Shown: positions 1 through 10,223, numbered from the stretch's first letter. The stretch: DNA of 64,000 nucleotides from Citrobacter koseri (GCA_900446925.1 UAVY01000002.1:248001-312000); one strand, 5' to 3'. The notes: generated from the letters alone by a model not told the origin. Numbers and translations: made by a program.

Positions 1-84
1 TCGTGGCGGCGTTTGGCAACCTTCCAGAGGAAGAAGCCTGGCTGCTGTCAGTACATTTTCGAAGTCGCGAAAGACAACCTTTAA
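1..84 (+). CDS. C-terminal end of a PRD-domain protein (EF_0829 type), partial
   Basis: Only the last codons lie in the window, ending at TAA 82-84, 10 bases before the next gene. As read, the frame gives a poor peptide. Removing one T from the TTTT run at 56-59 gives ...LPEEEAWLLSVHFEVAKDNL-stop, which looks like the end of a PTS regulation domain (E-x-A-x-L-x-x-H pattern). A small PRD protein is the usual first gene of EF_0829-EF_0839 clusters, which fits its place before the SFCGS gene. The identification rests on a short tail and the neighbours, so it is moderate. Confidence 0.55.
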   Translation, partial: SWRRLATFQRKKPGCCQYIFEVAKDNL

Positions 85-94
85 GGAGCAAAAA

Positions 95-457
95 ATGGAA
101 CAGATTACAGTCGTAATTGGCGATCGTCTGGGTAAGGGCCAGAAAGTGGCGGCAGGTGTGGAAAAAGCCGGTGGTCGTGCGGTGGTGGTGCCGGGCGTGG
201 CGGCGGATATGAAGCTGGGCGACGTGATGAAAGCGGAAAACGCCACCTTTGGCATCTCTTTTTGCGGTAGCGGCGGCGCGGGCGCCATCACGGCGCAAAA
301 CAAGTATGGCTACAAAGCCAAATACGGGATGCGCTCTGTGGATGAAGGCGTCACGGCTATCAACGAAGGCTGCAACGTGCTGGGGTTCGGCTTTATGGAT
401 AAAGAAGAACTTGGCGAGCGTCTGGTTCAGGCGTGGCAGAAGAAATACGGCGCTTAA
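95..457 (+). CDS. Glycine-rich SFCGS family protein (DUF2620)
   Basis: A 120-residue soluble protein with a good ribosome site (AAGGAGC) before ATG 95. The SFCGSGGAGA segment in the middle is the hallmark of the glycine-rich SFCGS (DUF2620) family, related to E. coli YhfU and to EF_0830. The fold and biochemical role are not established; the genomic partners are always the DUF4310-4312 membrane proteins, so a part in uptake or in a PTS-like EIIB role is an inference. It begins a tightly packed operon: the next start is two bases beyond its stop. Confidence 0.85.
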   Translation: MEQITVVIGDRLGKGQKVAAGVEKAGGRAVVVPGVAADMKLGDVMKAENATFGISFCGSGGAGAITAQNKYGYKAKYGMRSVDEGVTAINEGCNVLGFGFMDKEELGERLVQAWQKKYGA

Positions 458-459
458 GT

Positions 460-759
460 ATGAAAGAACAATTCACCACTACGGTGAGAGTCACCGGTAA
501 AGGCGAAGCCAAAGCGCGCGCCTTTGCCGATGCCCTGAACCACGTTCAGGGCGCGGTGATGAAAGCATCGCCGCATATTTTATTGCGTATTGAGCCACAG
601 GATGTGCAGGTTGTTCAAGCGCGTGAAACGGTGCGCAAAGAAGCGTTTTTATTTGTCTTTTTGCGCCGGGAAAGACGCACCTACAGCGTGGAGCTGGAAG
701 TGACCGTCAACGTGACTGCCATCAATCTCGACAAGGTGGACTTCGTCGCGCAACGCTGA
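460..759 (+). CDS. DUF4312 family protein
   Basis: A protein of about 99 residues beginning MKEQFTTTVRV. The ATG at 460 is chosen because it lies just after the upstream stop; a longer frame from 433 would overlap that gene for no reason. It matches the EF_0831-type small protein (DUF4312) that always sits between the SFCGS protein and the DUF4311 membrane protein. It has alternating beta/alpha character and no membrane segment. Its function is unknown. Operon context suggests it is a soluble subunit of the same transport or modification complex. Confidence 0.82.
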   Translation: MKEQFTTTVRVTGKGEAKARAFADALNHVQGAVMKASPHILLRIEPQDVQVVQARETVRKEAFLFVFLRRERRTYSVELEVTVNVTAINLDKVDFVAQR

Positions 760-781
760 TTCTTTATTAAAAGGCATAAAT

Positions 782-1558
782 ATGTTCCTGATAATATTAA
801 TAAAATCGCTCATCATTGGTGGCCTGGTCGGCGTCGGTGTGGGCGCCGGGGCTGCACGCATGTTTCATGCGCCGACTACACAGGGTATGGGCGCGTTTCG
901 TACATTGGGGGAACTGAACTCCTGTGAAGGAGACCCGGCTTCTCACTTCTCCTTCGGTCTGGGCTTCTTCTTCAACGCCTGGGCTTCATCCGTTGCGGCG
1001 GGTTCATTCACGCAGGATGTCGATCACCGCATCATCCCGAACTGGGGCGCGGCAGCGCTGATGATCAAAAACCGCAATGTCGGCGAGACGCTGCACGATC
1101 CGAAGAAAATGGCGATTGCCTGCGGCATCATCGGCATGATCGTCGTGACCTTCCTCAACCTTACCGCCTCTTCCGTACCGGAAGCGTTGCAGGTCACCGC
1201 CGTTAAGGTATTGGTGCCTGCGGCTAACCTGCTGGTGAATACCGTGATGCCGGTTATCTTCTGGCTGGCGGCGATCGACGCCGGGAAAAAATCAGGCTTC
1301 TGGGCCACCGTGTTTGGCGGCGCGGCGCAGCTGATCATGGGTAACGCCGTTCCGGGTCTGGTGCTGGGTATTCTGATCGGCAAAGGCGTTGAAGAGAGCG
1401 GCTGGAACCACGTCACCAAAGTGATGATGGTCGCCATTGTGGCGCTGTTTGTCCTGAGCGGCTTCTTCCGCGGCTTCGATATGAAGATGATCGAATCCTT
1501 CAATATGACCGTGCCGAACTGGCTCGAACTGATCCACGGCTCGCTCAGCGGCAAATAA
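782..1558 (+). CDS. DUF4311 domain-containing membrane protein
   Basis: 258 residues with several hydrophobic stretches: one at residues 1-28 (FLIILIKSLIIGGLVGVGVG), others around 120-165 and 175-230. This is the EF_0832 family (DUF4311). With the following DUF4310 protein it forms the membrane part of the cluster. Its glycine-rich helices recall membrane subunits of mannose-family PTS permeases, but no phosphorylation site is visible, so a transporter role is inferred. It is followed 14 bases later by the DUF4310 gene. Confidence 0.82.
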   Translation: MFLIILIKSLIIGGLVGVGVGAGAARMFHAPTTQGMGAFRTLGELNSCEGDPASHFSFGLGFFFNAWASSVAAGSFTQDVDHRIIPNWGAAALMIKNRNVGETLHDPKKMAIACGIIGMIVVTFLNLTASSVPEALQVTAVKVLVPAANLLVNTVMPVIFWLAAIDAGKKSGFWATVFGGAAQLIMGNAVPGLVLGILIGKGVEESGWNHVTKVMMVAIVALFVLSGFFRGFDMKMIESFNMTVPNWLELIHGSLSGK

Positions 1559-1572
1559 CGGAGGCCATCATA

Positions 1573-2218
1573 ATGGAACAGAATAAAGGTTTTTGGTATG
1601 CCGACTGGTCGTTCCCGATCTTTGTAGGCTTGCTCTCATCCGGCGTTTTTGCCGGGACGCATATGTACTACCTGTACGGTATCGGCGCGTTTAACGAAGT
1701 GGCCTTTGTGGCAATGCTGAAAGCGGGGATGGACACCGGCGTTTACGGCGCGGTGGCCGCGTTTGGCGCAAGCTTCTTGTTTGCCCGCATTATCGAAGGG
1801 TCGCTGGTGGGGATTCTGGACATCGGCGGGGCGATCCAGACCGGCGTCGGTCTTGGGGTTCCGGCGCTGCTGCTGGGCGCAGGGATCGTTTTCCCGGTCG
1901 CTAACTTTGTCGCCTCGTTAATCACCGGTCTGGTGATTGGTCTGGCAATTGGCTACGTCATCATTCTGGCGCGTAAGTTCACCATCAATCAGAGCGACTC
2001 CACCTACGGGGCGGACGTGATGATGGGGGCGGGTAATGCGTCAGGCCGCTTCCTGGGGCCGCTGATCATCCTCAGCGCGATGACCGCCTCGATTCCAATC
2101 GGCGTGGGTTCTTTGCTGGGGGGCGTTGCTGTTCTATCTCTGGCAGAAGCCGATCACCGGCGGCGCGATCCTCGGCGCCATGATTTTAGGTTCGATCTTC
2201 CCGATTGCCATTAGCTAA
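1573..2218 (+). CDS. DUF4310 family membrane protein (frameshifted)
   Basis: The protein, about 214 residues when repaired, is strongly hydrophobic and belongs to the EF_0833-type family (DUF4310). The reading frame is broken by one extra G in the G6 run at 2118-2123. With five Gs it continues LGALLFYLWQKPITGGAILG and ends ...FPIAIS at TAA 2216-2218. As printed, the frame instead ends in a highly charged tail that is foreign to a membrane protein. It is probably the partner of the DUF4311 protein in a permease; the substrate is unknown. A REP element follows before the next gene. Confidence 0.8.
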
Positions 2219-2232
2219 CTGTTGATTTGTAG

Positions 2233-2263
2233 GCCGGATAAGGCGGTTACGCCGCCATCCGGC
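2233..2263. repeat. REP element
   Basis: A GC-rich imperfect palindrome of the enterobacterial REP type (GCCGGATAAGGCG ... CCATCCGGC) in the gap between the DUF4310 gene and the amidohydrolase gene. It may stabilise the upstream part of the transcript. The downstream gene keeps its own ribosome site (AAAGGAGAGAGCG). Confidence 0.9.
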
Positions 2264-2276
2264 AAAGGAGAGAGCG

Positions 2277-3411
2277 ATGTATGATTTACTCCTGCGCCGT
2301 GCGCGTCTGGTTGACGATACGGTGAGCGATATCGCCCTGAAGGACGGCAAAATTGCCGCGCTGGGCAATATCCAGCAACCGGCGGCGAAAACCGTCGATC
2401 TGCGCGGCGAGTATTACGTTAGCGCAGGGTGGATTGATTCCACGTCCACTGCTATCCGAAATCCCCGATTTATCACGATGAGCCGGACAGCGTCGGTATT
2501 GCGACAGGCGTCACCACCGTTGTTGATGCGGGCAGTACCGGCGCAGACGACATTGATGATTTCTACACGCTGACCCGTGAAGCAGCCACTGAAGTTTATG
2601 CGTTGCTGAATATCTCCCGCGTAGGGCTGATCGCACAAAATGAACTGGCGAATATGGCCAATGTCGATGCGGATGCCGTGAAACAGGCGGTGAAACGCCA
2701 TCCGAATTTCATTGTGGGCCTGAAGGCGCGAATGAGCAGCAGCGTGGTGGGTGAAAAACGGCATTACGCCGCTGGAATGCGCCAAAGCGATGCAGAAAGA
2801 GAACGGCGATCTGCCGTTGATGGTACACATCGGCAACAACCCGCCGGATCTGGATGAGATCGCTGAGCGTCTGACGGCGGGCGATATCATCACTCACTGC
2901 TATAACGGCAAACCTAATCGCATTCTGACGCCGGGCGGCGAGCTGCGCGCGTCAATCACCCGGGCGCTACAGCGCGGCGTGCGCCTGGACGTTGGTCACG
3001 GCACTGCCAGCCTGAGCTTTGCGGTCGCGCAGCGCGCGATTAGCTTAGGCATTTTGCCGCACACCATCAGCTCGGATATTTACTGTCGTAACCGCATCAA
3101 TGGCCCGGTTTATTCGCTTGCCAACGTGATGTCGAAATTCCTCGCCATCGGCATGACGCTACCGCAGGTGATCGACTGTGTGACGGCAAATGCCGCTTGA
3201 TGGCCTGAACCTGAAAAGCAAAGGCCGCCTTGAGCCAGGTCTGGACGCCGACTTGACCCTCTTTACGCTCAGGCGCCAGCCAACCGTGCTGGTGGACGCT
3301 GAAAACGACAGCTTACAGGCTGAAAAATTGCTGGTGCCGCTTGCCGCCATCCGTGCGGGTAAGGGCTATGTAACCGAACAAGGGAGTGCTGAACGTGACT
3401 TCGATTTATGA
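2277..3411 (+). CDS. Dihydroorotase-like amidohydrolase (EF_0837/AHA_3915 family), frameshifted
   Basis: A metal-dependent amidohydrolase of about 378 residues. The start MYDLLLRRARLVDD and the metal motif GWIDSHVH (read after restoring one C in the CC at 2440-2441) are typical. Later come HIGNNPPDLDE, ITHCYNGK and LDVGHGTASLSF, which supply further metal-binding His residues. Further breaks are an extra A in A5 at 2754-2758 and an extra T at 3197-3198. The family often acts as a deacetylase or deamidase on amino-sugar-like substrates. Here it would precede the ammonia-lyase and aldolase in one pathway; the exact substrate is unknown. Confidence 0.82.
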
Positions 3412-4513
3412 AAAATACAATCTGAAACAAGTGATTAATACATCAGGGCGCATGACCGCGCTCGGTGTTTCCACCCCGCGCCCGGAAGTGGTGCAGGCGG
3501 CAATGGATGGCATGAACCAGTACTTTGAGATGAAAGATCTGGTCAATAAAACCGGGGAGTACATTGCAAAACTGCTGGATGTGGAAGGGGCGACGGTCGT
3601 CTCCTGCGCCTCGGCGGGGATTGCCCAGTCGGTAGCGGCGGTACTGGTTCAGGACAGCGACTGGCTGCTGGAAAACCTGCATGTTACTCCGATCGAGAAT
3701 AACGAAATTGTATTGCCGAAAGGGCACAACGTTAACTTTGGCGCGCCGGTTGGCACGATGGTGGCGCTGGGCGGCGGTAAGTTGGTCGAAGCCGGTTATG
3801 CCAACGAATGTTCCGCAGCGCAGCTTACGGCGGCGATCACTCCGCGCACGGCGGCGATCCTCTATATCAAATCTCACCACTGCGTGCAGAAAAGCATGCT
3901 CAGCGTAGAGCAGGCGGCGGTAGTCGCGCGCACGCACAATTTACCGTTGATTGTGGATGCGGCGGCAGAAGAGGATTTGCAGTGTTACTACCGCGTCGGC
4001 GCGGATCTGGTGATCTACAGCGGCGCGAAAGCGATTGAAGGGCCGACCAGCGGTCTGGTGATCGGTAAAACTCAGTACGTCGAGTGGGTGAAACGCCAGA
4101 CGGCGGGCATTGGCCGCGCCATGAAAGTCGGCAAAGAGGGCATCCTCGGGCTGACCTGCGCCATCGAGCTCTACCTGAACGCGCAGAAAGAGAGCGGCGC
4201 GGAGATGGTCGAAAAAATGACGCCGTTCATTGGTGCGCTGAATGCGCTTAATGGCGTGAGCGCCCGCGTAGTGTGGGACAGCGCCGGACGCGATATCGCG
4301 CGAACGGAAATTAAATTCGATGAGGCCGTGACCGGCATTGCCACCGGCGATCTGGTGGAAGCCCTCAAACAGGGTGAGTACGCCATCTATTTCCGTGGCT
4401 ACAAAGCTAACGAAGGCATTATTGAGGCGGATGTCCGCAGCGTAAATCAGGCGCAACTGGAGATTGTGGCACGCCGTATTCGCGACGTGATTAATCAGGA
4501 GAAAAAAGCATGA
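3395..4513 (+). CDS. DgaE/SelA-like PLP-dependent ammonia-lyase family enzyme
   Basis: About 372 residues, fold-type I PLP enzyme. The GTG at 3395 is chosen over the GTG at 3386 because AGGGAG sits eight bases before it. The PLP lysine is in the segment VIYSGAKAIEGPTSG, and IVDAAAEEDL carries the Asp that contacts the cofactor. The nearest characterised relative is DgaE, D-glucosaminate-6-phosphate ammonia-lyase, which releases ammonia to give a 2-keto-3-deoxy sugar phosphate. Pairing with the following aldolase supports this chemistry. It overlaps the amidohydrolase end and shares ATGA with the next gene. Confidence 0.82.
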   Translation: MTSIYEKYNLKQVINTSGRMTALGVSTPRPEVVQAAMDGMNQYFEMKDLVNKTGEYIAKLLDVEGATVVSCASAGIAQSVAAVLVQDSDWLLENLHVTPIENNEIVLPKGHNVNFGAPVGTMVALGGGKLVEAGYANECSAAQLTAAITPRTAAILYIKSHHCVQKSMLSVEQAAVVARTHNLPLIVDAAAEEDLQCYYRVGADLVIYSGAKAIEGPTSGLVIGKTQYVEWVKRQTAGIGRAMKVGKEGILGLTCAIELYLNAQKESGAEMVEKMTPFIGALNALNGVSARVVWDSAGRDIARTEIKFDEAVTGIATGDLVEALKQGEYAIYFRGYKANEGIIEADVRSVNQAQLEIVARRIRDVINQEKKA

Positions 4514-5250
4514 AACTGACCCCTAACTTTTACCGTGACCGCGTTTGTCTGAACGTTCTGGCGGGTTCCAAAGAGAACGCCCGTGAGATTTATGCGGCGG
4601 CGGAAGGCCATGTGCTGGTCGGCGTGCTCTCCAAAAATTACCCGGATGTCGACAGCGCGGTGGCGGATATGCGCGAATACGCGGCGCTTATCGACAATGC
4701 CCTCTCTGTTGGCCTGGGGGCTGGCGATCCGAATCAGTCGGCGATGGTGAGCGAAATCTCTCGTCAGGTGCAGCCGCAGCACGTTAATCAGGTCTTTACC
4801 GGCGTGGCGACCAGCCGCGCGCTGCTGGGGCAGAGTGAAACGGTCGTTAACGGTCTGGTCTCCCCGACGGGGACGCCGGGCAGGGTGAAAATTTCTACCG
4901 GCCCGCTGAGCAGCAAAACGCCGGACGGCATTGTTCCCGTTGAGACGGCGATTGCCCTGCTGAAAGACATGGGCGGCAGCTCGATTAAATACTTCCCAAT
5001 GGGCGGCCTGAAATGCCGCGATGAGTACAAAGCGGTAGCGGAAGCCTGCGCCCGTCACGACTTCTGGCTGGAGCCGACTGGCGGTATCGATCTGGAAAAC
5101 TTTGGCGAGATTTTGCAGATTGCGCTTGATGCTGGCGTCAGCAAAATCATTCCTCACATTTATAGTTCGATTATTGATAAGGTGAGTGGCAACACCCGTC
5201 CAGACGATGTGCGCCAGCTGTTGGCCATTACCCGGACGTGCGTAGGTTAA
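4510..5250 (+). CDS. DgaF-like KDPG-type aldolase (EF_0839 family)
   Basis: 246 residues, TIM-barrel aldolase family related to DgaF, which splits 2-keto-3-deoxy-6-phosphogluconate to pyruvate and glyceraldehyde-3-phosphate. Visible features are GVLSKNYPD, the lysine-containing segment SSIKYFPMGGLKC (likely Schiff-base lysine) and the C-terminal phosphate-binding-like PTGGIDLENFGEI. Its ATG overlaps the TGA of the preceding gene, which points to coupled translation. With the ammonia-lyase it would complete breakdown of an amino-acid sugar phosphate. Confidence 0.82.
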   Translation: MKLTPNFYRDRVCLNVLAGSKENAREIYAAAEGHVLVGVLSKNYPDVDSAVADMREYAALIDNALSVGLGAGDPNQSAMVSEISRQVQPQHVNQVFTGVATSRALLGQSETVVNGLVSPTGTPGRVKISTGPLSSKTPDGIVPVETAIALLKDMGGSSIKYFPMGGLKCRDEYKAVAEACARHDFWLEPTGGIDLENFGEILQIALDAGVSKIIPHIYSSIIDKVSGNTRPDDVRQLLAITRTCVG

Positions 5251-5272
5251 TAGCAAGAGTGAGGTAAGTGAC

Positions 5273-7184
5273 GTGCGATTCCCCAACCAACGTTTGGCAC
5301 AGCTGTTTGATATGTTGCAAAACGAGACGCTGCCGCAGGATGAGCTGGCGCAGCGGTTGTCGGTTTCCACGCGCACCGTGCGGGCGGACATTACTGCGTT
5401 GAATGCGTTGCTGACGCAGTATGGCGCGCAGTTTGTTCTGAGCCGGGGCAACGGTTATCAGCTCCGAATTGACGATCCGGCCCGCTATCAAACCCTGCGG
5501 GAGCAGCAGCCGAGTACGCTGCGCATCCCGCGAACCAGCCAGGAACGGGTGCACTATCTGGTGGTTCGTTTCCTGACGTCCGCTTTTTCGCTCAAGCTGG
5601 AAGATCTGGCGGATGAGTGGTTCGTCAGTCGCGCGACGCTGCAAAACGATATGGCGGAAGTTCGCGAGTGGCTGCGCCGCTATCATCTGACGCTGGAAAC
5701 CCGCCCGCGCCACGGCATGAAATTGTTCGGCAGCGAAATGGCGATCCGCGCGTGTCTGACCGATCTTCTGTGGACGCTGGCGCAGCAGGACCCGGCGAAC
5801 CCGTTGATTGTGGAAGAAGCGCTTAACGCGGGCGTACCGGAGCAATTGCAGCCGATTTTGCAGGAAATATTTACCCGTTTTCGTATCCGTCTGACAGATG
5901 AAGGCGAGCTGTTTTTACGCCTGTATTGCGCCGTCGCGGTACGGCGCATCAGCGAAGGGTATCCGCTGTCGGAATTTACCACGGAAGAGGTGGAGGACAA
6001 CGTCTGCTTCGCGGCGCGGGATATTGCGGCGGTGCTGCAACACCTGGCGGATAAACCGCTGTCGGCGTCTGAAGAGAACTGGCTGAAGGTACACATTGCC
6101 GCACGGCAGGTGCAGGAGATTGCTCCCAGCGCCATCAATGCCGATGACGATGAAGCGCTGGTTAACTATATCCTCCGTTTTATCAACACGCAGTACAACT
6201 ATAACCTGTTGAATGACAAACAGTTACATGCCGACCTGCTCACCCACATCAAAAACGATGATCACGCGGGTGCGCTATCAGATCATGATCCCCCAATCCG
6301 CTACTGGAAAACATTAAGCAGCACTACCCTATGGCGTGGGATATGACGCTGGCGGCCGTGTCGGGTTGGGGAAAATACACGCCATACACCATCAGCGAAA
6401 ACGAGATTGGTTTTCTGGTATTGCATATCGGCGTTGGGCTGGAGCGTAGTTACAACATCGGTTACCAACGGCAGCCTAAAATCCTGCTGGTATGTGACGC
6501 GGGAAATGCGATGGTACGCATGATCGAAGCGGTGCTGGCGCGGAAATATCCGCAGATTGAGATCGTGAGAACCCTGACTCTGCGTGACTATGAGCAGCGG
6601 GACAGCATTGCCGAAGATTTTGTCATCTCTACCGCGCGCGTCAGCGAAAAAGATAAGCCAGTGGTCATGATTGCGCCATTCCCTACCGACTACCAGCTGG
6701 AGCAGATCGGCAAGCTGGTGCTGGTGGACAGAACCCGCCCGTGGATGCTGAACAAATACTTCGACGCCGCTCACTTTCGCATTATCGACGGTGCAATGGA
6801 TCAGCAGACGCTGTTTAAGACATTGTGCGATCAGCTGCAAAGCGAGGGTTTGTGGATGCGGAGTTTCTCGACTCGGTGGTTGAGCGTGAAGCCATTGTCA
6901 GCACAATGTTAGGCGACAGCATCGCCCTGCCGCACGCCCTGGGATTGCTGGCGAAGAAAACGGTGGTCTATACCGTGCTCGCGCCGCAGGGCATCGTCTG
7001 GGGAGATGAGACGGCGCACGTCATCTTTTTACTCGCCATCAGTAAAAGCGAGTACGAAGAAGCAATGGCGATCTACGATATTTTTGTCACTTTCCTGCGT
7101 GAGCGCGCCATGACGCGGCTCTGCGCCAGCCAGAATTTTGCCGAGTTCAAAGCGGTAGCGATGGAGTGCGTGAGCCGTTTTTGA
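5273..7184 (+). CDS. BglG/LicR-type PRD-PTS transcriptional regulator (frameshifted)
   Basis: About 637 residues when repaired. N-terminal HTH (DELAQRLSVSTRTVRADITALN), a second HTH-like part (VSRATLQNDMAEV), two PRD domains, an EIIB-like domain (KILLVCDAGNAMVRM, phosphorylatable Cys) and a C-terminal EIIA-like domain (DSIALPHAL, phosphorylatable His). Breaks: extra A at 6251-6255, extra C at 6290-6294, missing T near 6849. Starts at GTG 5273 after GAGGTAAG. It is probably the activator of the operon upstream, responding to PTS phosphorylation. It is last in the cluster, on the same strand. Confidence 0.85.
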
Positions 7185-7213
7185 GAGGCGTTTTCCAGAA
7201 ATGAATGTTAATG

Positions 7214-7243
7214 CAAATGTAATGCTATAACGCATTACATTTG
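7214..7243. terminator. Bidirectional hairpin between regulator and nrdG
   Basis: A perfect 12-base inverted repeat (CAAATGTAATGC / GCATTACATTTG) with a six-base loop lies between two convergent genes, the PRD regulator and nrdG. It is AT-rich and followed only by a short T tract, so it could end transcripts from both sides. A regulatory palindrome is the alternative. Confidence 0.55.
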
Positions 7244-7281
7244 TTTATCCTGAAGCAGAGAAACGGCGTTAAAGAGTGCGA

Positions 7282-7746
7282 TCAACGTAAATGATGGACG
7301 ACCTGGTTACTGCTGCCGCGCCAGATCAGCATCGGGTCTTTAAGATCCTGTACGAATTTACCGTCGACCAGCACGTTAATCAGATCCACAACCTGCATTT
7401 GCGCGGCGGTGAGTTCATCCAGCTTATAACCCGTCCATACCCAGATGTCTTTGCCGGGGCACTCTTCGCGAATGCGTTGCACCAGTTTCAGAATGTCCGG
7501 TACGTTTTGGGGATGCAGCGGATCGCCGCCAGACAGTGAGATCCCCTGGCGTTTAATCCGCGCGTCGTTCAGATCGTTAATGATCTGGTCTTCCATCTCT
7601 TTCGTAAACGGTTTACCCGAATTGAGCCGCCAGGTGCTTTTGTTGTAACACCCGGGGCATTCATGCACGCACCCGGAAACAAACAGAGTACAGCGCGTGC
7701 CGGGGCCGTTGACGATGTCGACGGGGTAGTACTGGTGAAAGTTCAT
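7282..7746 (-). CDS. nrdG: Anaerobic ribonucleoside-triphosphate reductase activase
   Basis: 154 residues. Radical-SAM enzyme that generates the glycyl radical on NrdD under anoxia, using a 4Fe-4S cluster and S-adenosylmethionine. The cluster motif is the three-cysteine CVHECPGC (CxxxCxxC), followed by SLSGGDPLHPQNV. Start MNFHQYYPVDIVNGPG at 7746 matches the known N-terminus; a longer frame to 7806 adds 20 unrelated residues. The gene is intact and lies 217 bases downstream of nrdD in the same direction. Confidence 0.97.
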   Translation of the reverse strand: MNFHQYYPVDIVNGPGTRCTLFVSGCVHECPGCYNKSTWRLNSGKPFTKEMEDQIINDLNDARIKRQGISLSGGDPLHPQNVPDILKLVQRIREECPGKDIWVWTGYKLDELTAAQMQVVDLINVLVDGKFVQDLKDPMLIWRGSSNQVVHHLR

Positions 7747-7909
7747 TGTTTCCTCGTTGCATTTGGCGCTGTAGCGGCGTTGGCCGCTCTCACTTACCCA
7801 GGTCACTTACTTATGTAAGCTCCCTGGGATTCGTTCGTTTGCCGCCTTGCTACAACACCAACTGCTTAGAGGAAACTCATGAAATTGGAACTATAGCCAG
7901 CGGTTGTAG

Positions 7910-7940
7910 GCCGGATAAGGTGTTTACACCGCCATCCGGC
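7910..7940. repeat. REP element in the nrdD-nrdG gap
   Basis: GCCGGATAAGGTG ... CCATCCGGC palindrome in the 217-base gap between nrdD and nrdG. REP elements in such positions often modulate the relative expression of the two genes of an operon. Confidence 0.85.
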
Positions 7941-7963
7941 ATTTACGTATTGCAAACGGAGGA

Positions 7964-10110
7964 TTAACCGATCTGCCCATTGCCTAAATGCTTAACGCGG
8001 CGCTTCACTTCTTCCTGCTTACCGGCGTTAAACGGACGCGCATCCGGGCTGCCTAAATAACCGCATACGCGGCGGGTGACTGAAACACGCGCGGCGTCGT
8101 GGTTACCCGCATTTCGGGCAGGTAAACCCTTTGCTGGTGCACTCGAACTCGCCGGTAAAGCCGCACTCGTAACACTCATCGATTGGTGTGTTGGTTCCGT
8201 AATACGGCACATGCTGATAGCTGTAATCCCAGACGTCTTCCAGCGCTTTCAGGTGTGTGCTGAATGTTCGGGTATTCGCCGTAGCAAATGAAGCCAACCG
8301 CTCGCCAGCGGCGGATACGGCGCTTCGAAATCGATTTTATCGTACGGGTTCACCTTCTTCTCCACGTCGAGGTGGAAGCTGTTGGTGTAGTAGCCTTTAT
8401 CGGTCACGCCCGGCACGAACGCCAAACTCAGCGGTATCCAGACGGCAGAAGCGGTCGCACAGGTTCTCGCTCGGCGTGCTGTACAGGCTGAAGCCATAGC
8501 CGGTTTCGTCTTTCCACTGGTCCACCGCCTGACGCAGGCGTTCGACAATGGCGATACCTTTAGCGCGCAGCGCTTCGCTGTCGTACAGATGTTTGTCGCC
8601 AAACAGCGCGTTGATGGTTTCGTGAATACCGATATAGCCCAGCGAAATGGACGCGCGGCCATTTTTGAAAAATCTCCGGAAACGTCATCGTCAGCTTTCA
8701 GGCGGACACCACAGGCGCCTTCCATATAAAGGATTGGCGCAACGCGGGCTTTCACGCCTTCCAGACGGGCGATACGGGTCATCAGCGCCTTACGCCGCCA
8801 GCACCAGGCGATCGTCCAGTAGCTTCCAGAACGTTGCTTCATTGCCACCGGCTTCCAGCGCGATACGCGGCAGGTTGAGGCTGATGACGCCCAGGTTGTT
8901 GCGGCCATCCGTGAACCTGTTCGCCGTTCTCATTTTCCCAGACGCCGAGGAAGCTGCGACAGCCCATTGGCGTTTTGAACGAACCGGTCACTTTCACCAC
9001 CTGATCGTAGTTCAGGATGTCTGGATACATGCGTTTGCTTGCGCACTCCAGCGCCAGCTGTTTGATGTCGTAGTTCGGATCGCCAAACTTGTGGTTCAGA
9101 CCGTCGCGAATCGCAAACACCAGTTTCGGGAACACGGCGGTTTTACGGTTCTTACCCAGACCTGCGATACGGTTACGCAGGATGGATTGCTGAATCAGGC
9201 GCGATTCCCAACTGGTGCCGAGGCCAAAACCAAAGGTGACGAACGGCGTCTGTCCGTTGGCGGTGTGCAGCGTATTCACTTCGTATTCCAGAGACTGGAA
9301 AGCGTCGTAGCACTCTTTCTCGGTACGGGCGTGCGCGTAGCCGTCAGCGTCCGGGATCTGCCACTCTTCGGCGGTCTTACGGTGTTTATTGAAGCTGGCG
9401 GTAACAAACGGCGCCAGCACTTCATCAATACGGTTGATGGTGGTGCCGCCATAAATATGGCTGGCGACCTGCGCGATGATTTGCGCGGTTACGGCCGTGG
9501 CGGTGGAGATGGATTTCGGCGGCTCGATTTCCGCATTCCCCATCTTAAAGCCCTGCGTCAGCATGCCTTTCAGATCGATCAGCATACAGTTGAACATCGG
9601 GAAGAACGGAGAATAGTCGAGATCGTGATAGTGAATGTCGCCGCGCTCGTGCGCCTGCACCACATCACGCGGCAGCAGATGCTGACGGGCGTAGTGTTTC
9701 GCCACGATACCGGCCAGCAGATCGCGCTGGGTCGGGATCACTTTACTGTCTTTGTTGGCGTTTTCGTTCAGCAGCGCGGAGTTGGTTTGCTCAACCAGAC
9801 CACGAATTTCCTGGTTCAGACGGCCACGTTTTTCACGTTGAATATCACGGTCATGGCGGTATTCAATGTAAGCGCGAGCGAGTTGTTTGTACGGCCCGGA
9901 CATCAGCTGGTTCTCAACGGCTGTCTGGATCTCGTTGATATCAACCTGGCTGCGCTCATTCATCTGGTTACTAACGACTTCTGCGACGGTGGCGCAGTAA
10001 TCTGCGTCATCGACTCCCGCTGCTTTAGCTGCACGCAGAATGGCTTCCTTGATGCGCTCTGATTTAAACGGCACTTTACAGCCATCTCGTTTCATCACAT
10101 GCGGTGTCAT
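7964..10110 (-). CDS. nrdD: Anaerobic ribonucleoside-triphosphate reductase (several frameshifts)
   Basis: Class III reductase making dNTPs without oxygen. The first 400 residues read cleanly from MTPHVMKRDGCKVPF (ATP-cone first). The rest is recovered from three frames: ALMTRIARLEGVKARVAP, VPGVTDKGYYTNSFHLDVE and, at the end, CYECGFTGEFECTSKGFTCP (zinc cysteines) and RRVCGYLGSPDARPFN (glycyl radical Gly in RVCGYLG), ending GNGQIG at 7964. One break is an extra G near 8911; I count at least six. In a housekeeping gene these are best explained as base-calling errors. Total length fits the usual 712 residues. Controlled by the FNR and NrdR sites upstream. Confidence 0.93.
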
Positions 10111-10136
10111 GATCACTCCATATTTATAAGAACAGG

Positions 10137-10223
10137 TTATCCACAGAGGCTGAGGAAGTCTGCGTGGGTTTATTCATCTCTCTATCCAACGACTTCCCGC
10201 AATCCCGACCCACGTTATCCACA
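10137..10223. promoter_or_regulatory. Two perfect DnaA boxes upstream of nrdD
   Basis: TTATCCACA occurs exactly at 10137-10145 and again at 10215-10223, in the same orientation, 78 bases apart, between the nrdD start (10110) and its NrdR/FNR sites. This is the consensus DnaA 9-mer. DnaA control is established for the aerobic nrdAB operon; for nrdD it is an inference. Confidence 0.6.

Noticed and set aside
8647..10062. A 471-codon open frame on the plus strand
   Set aside because: Antisense to nrdD, which is identified by zinc cysteines and glycyl-radical motif.
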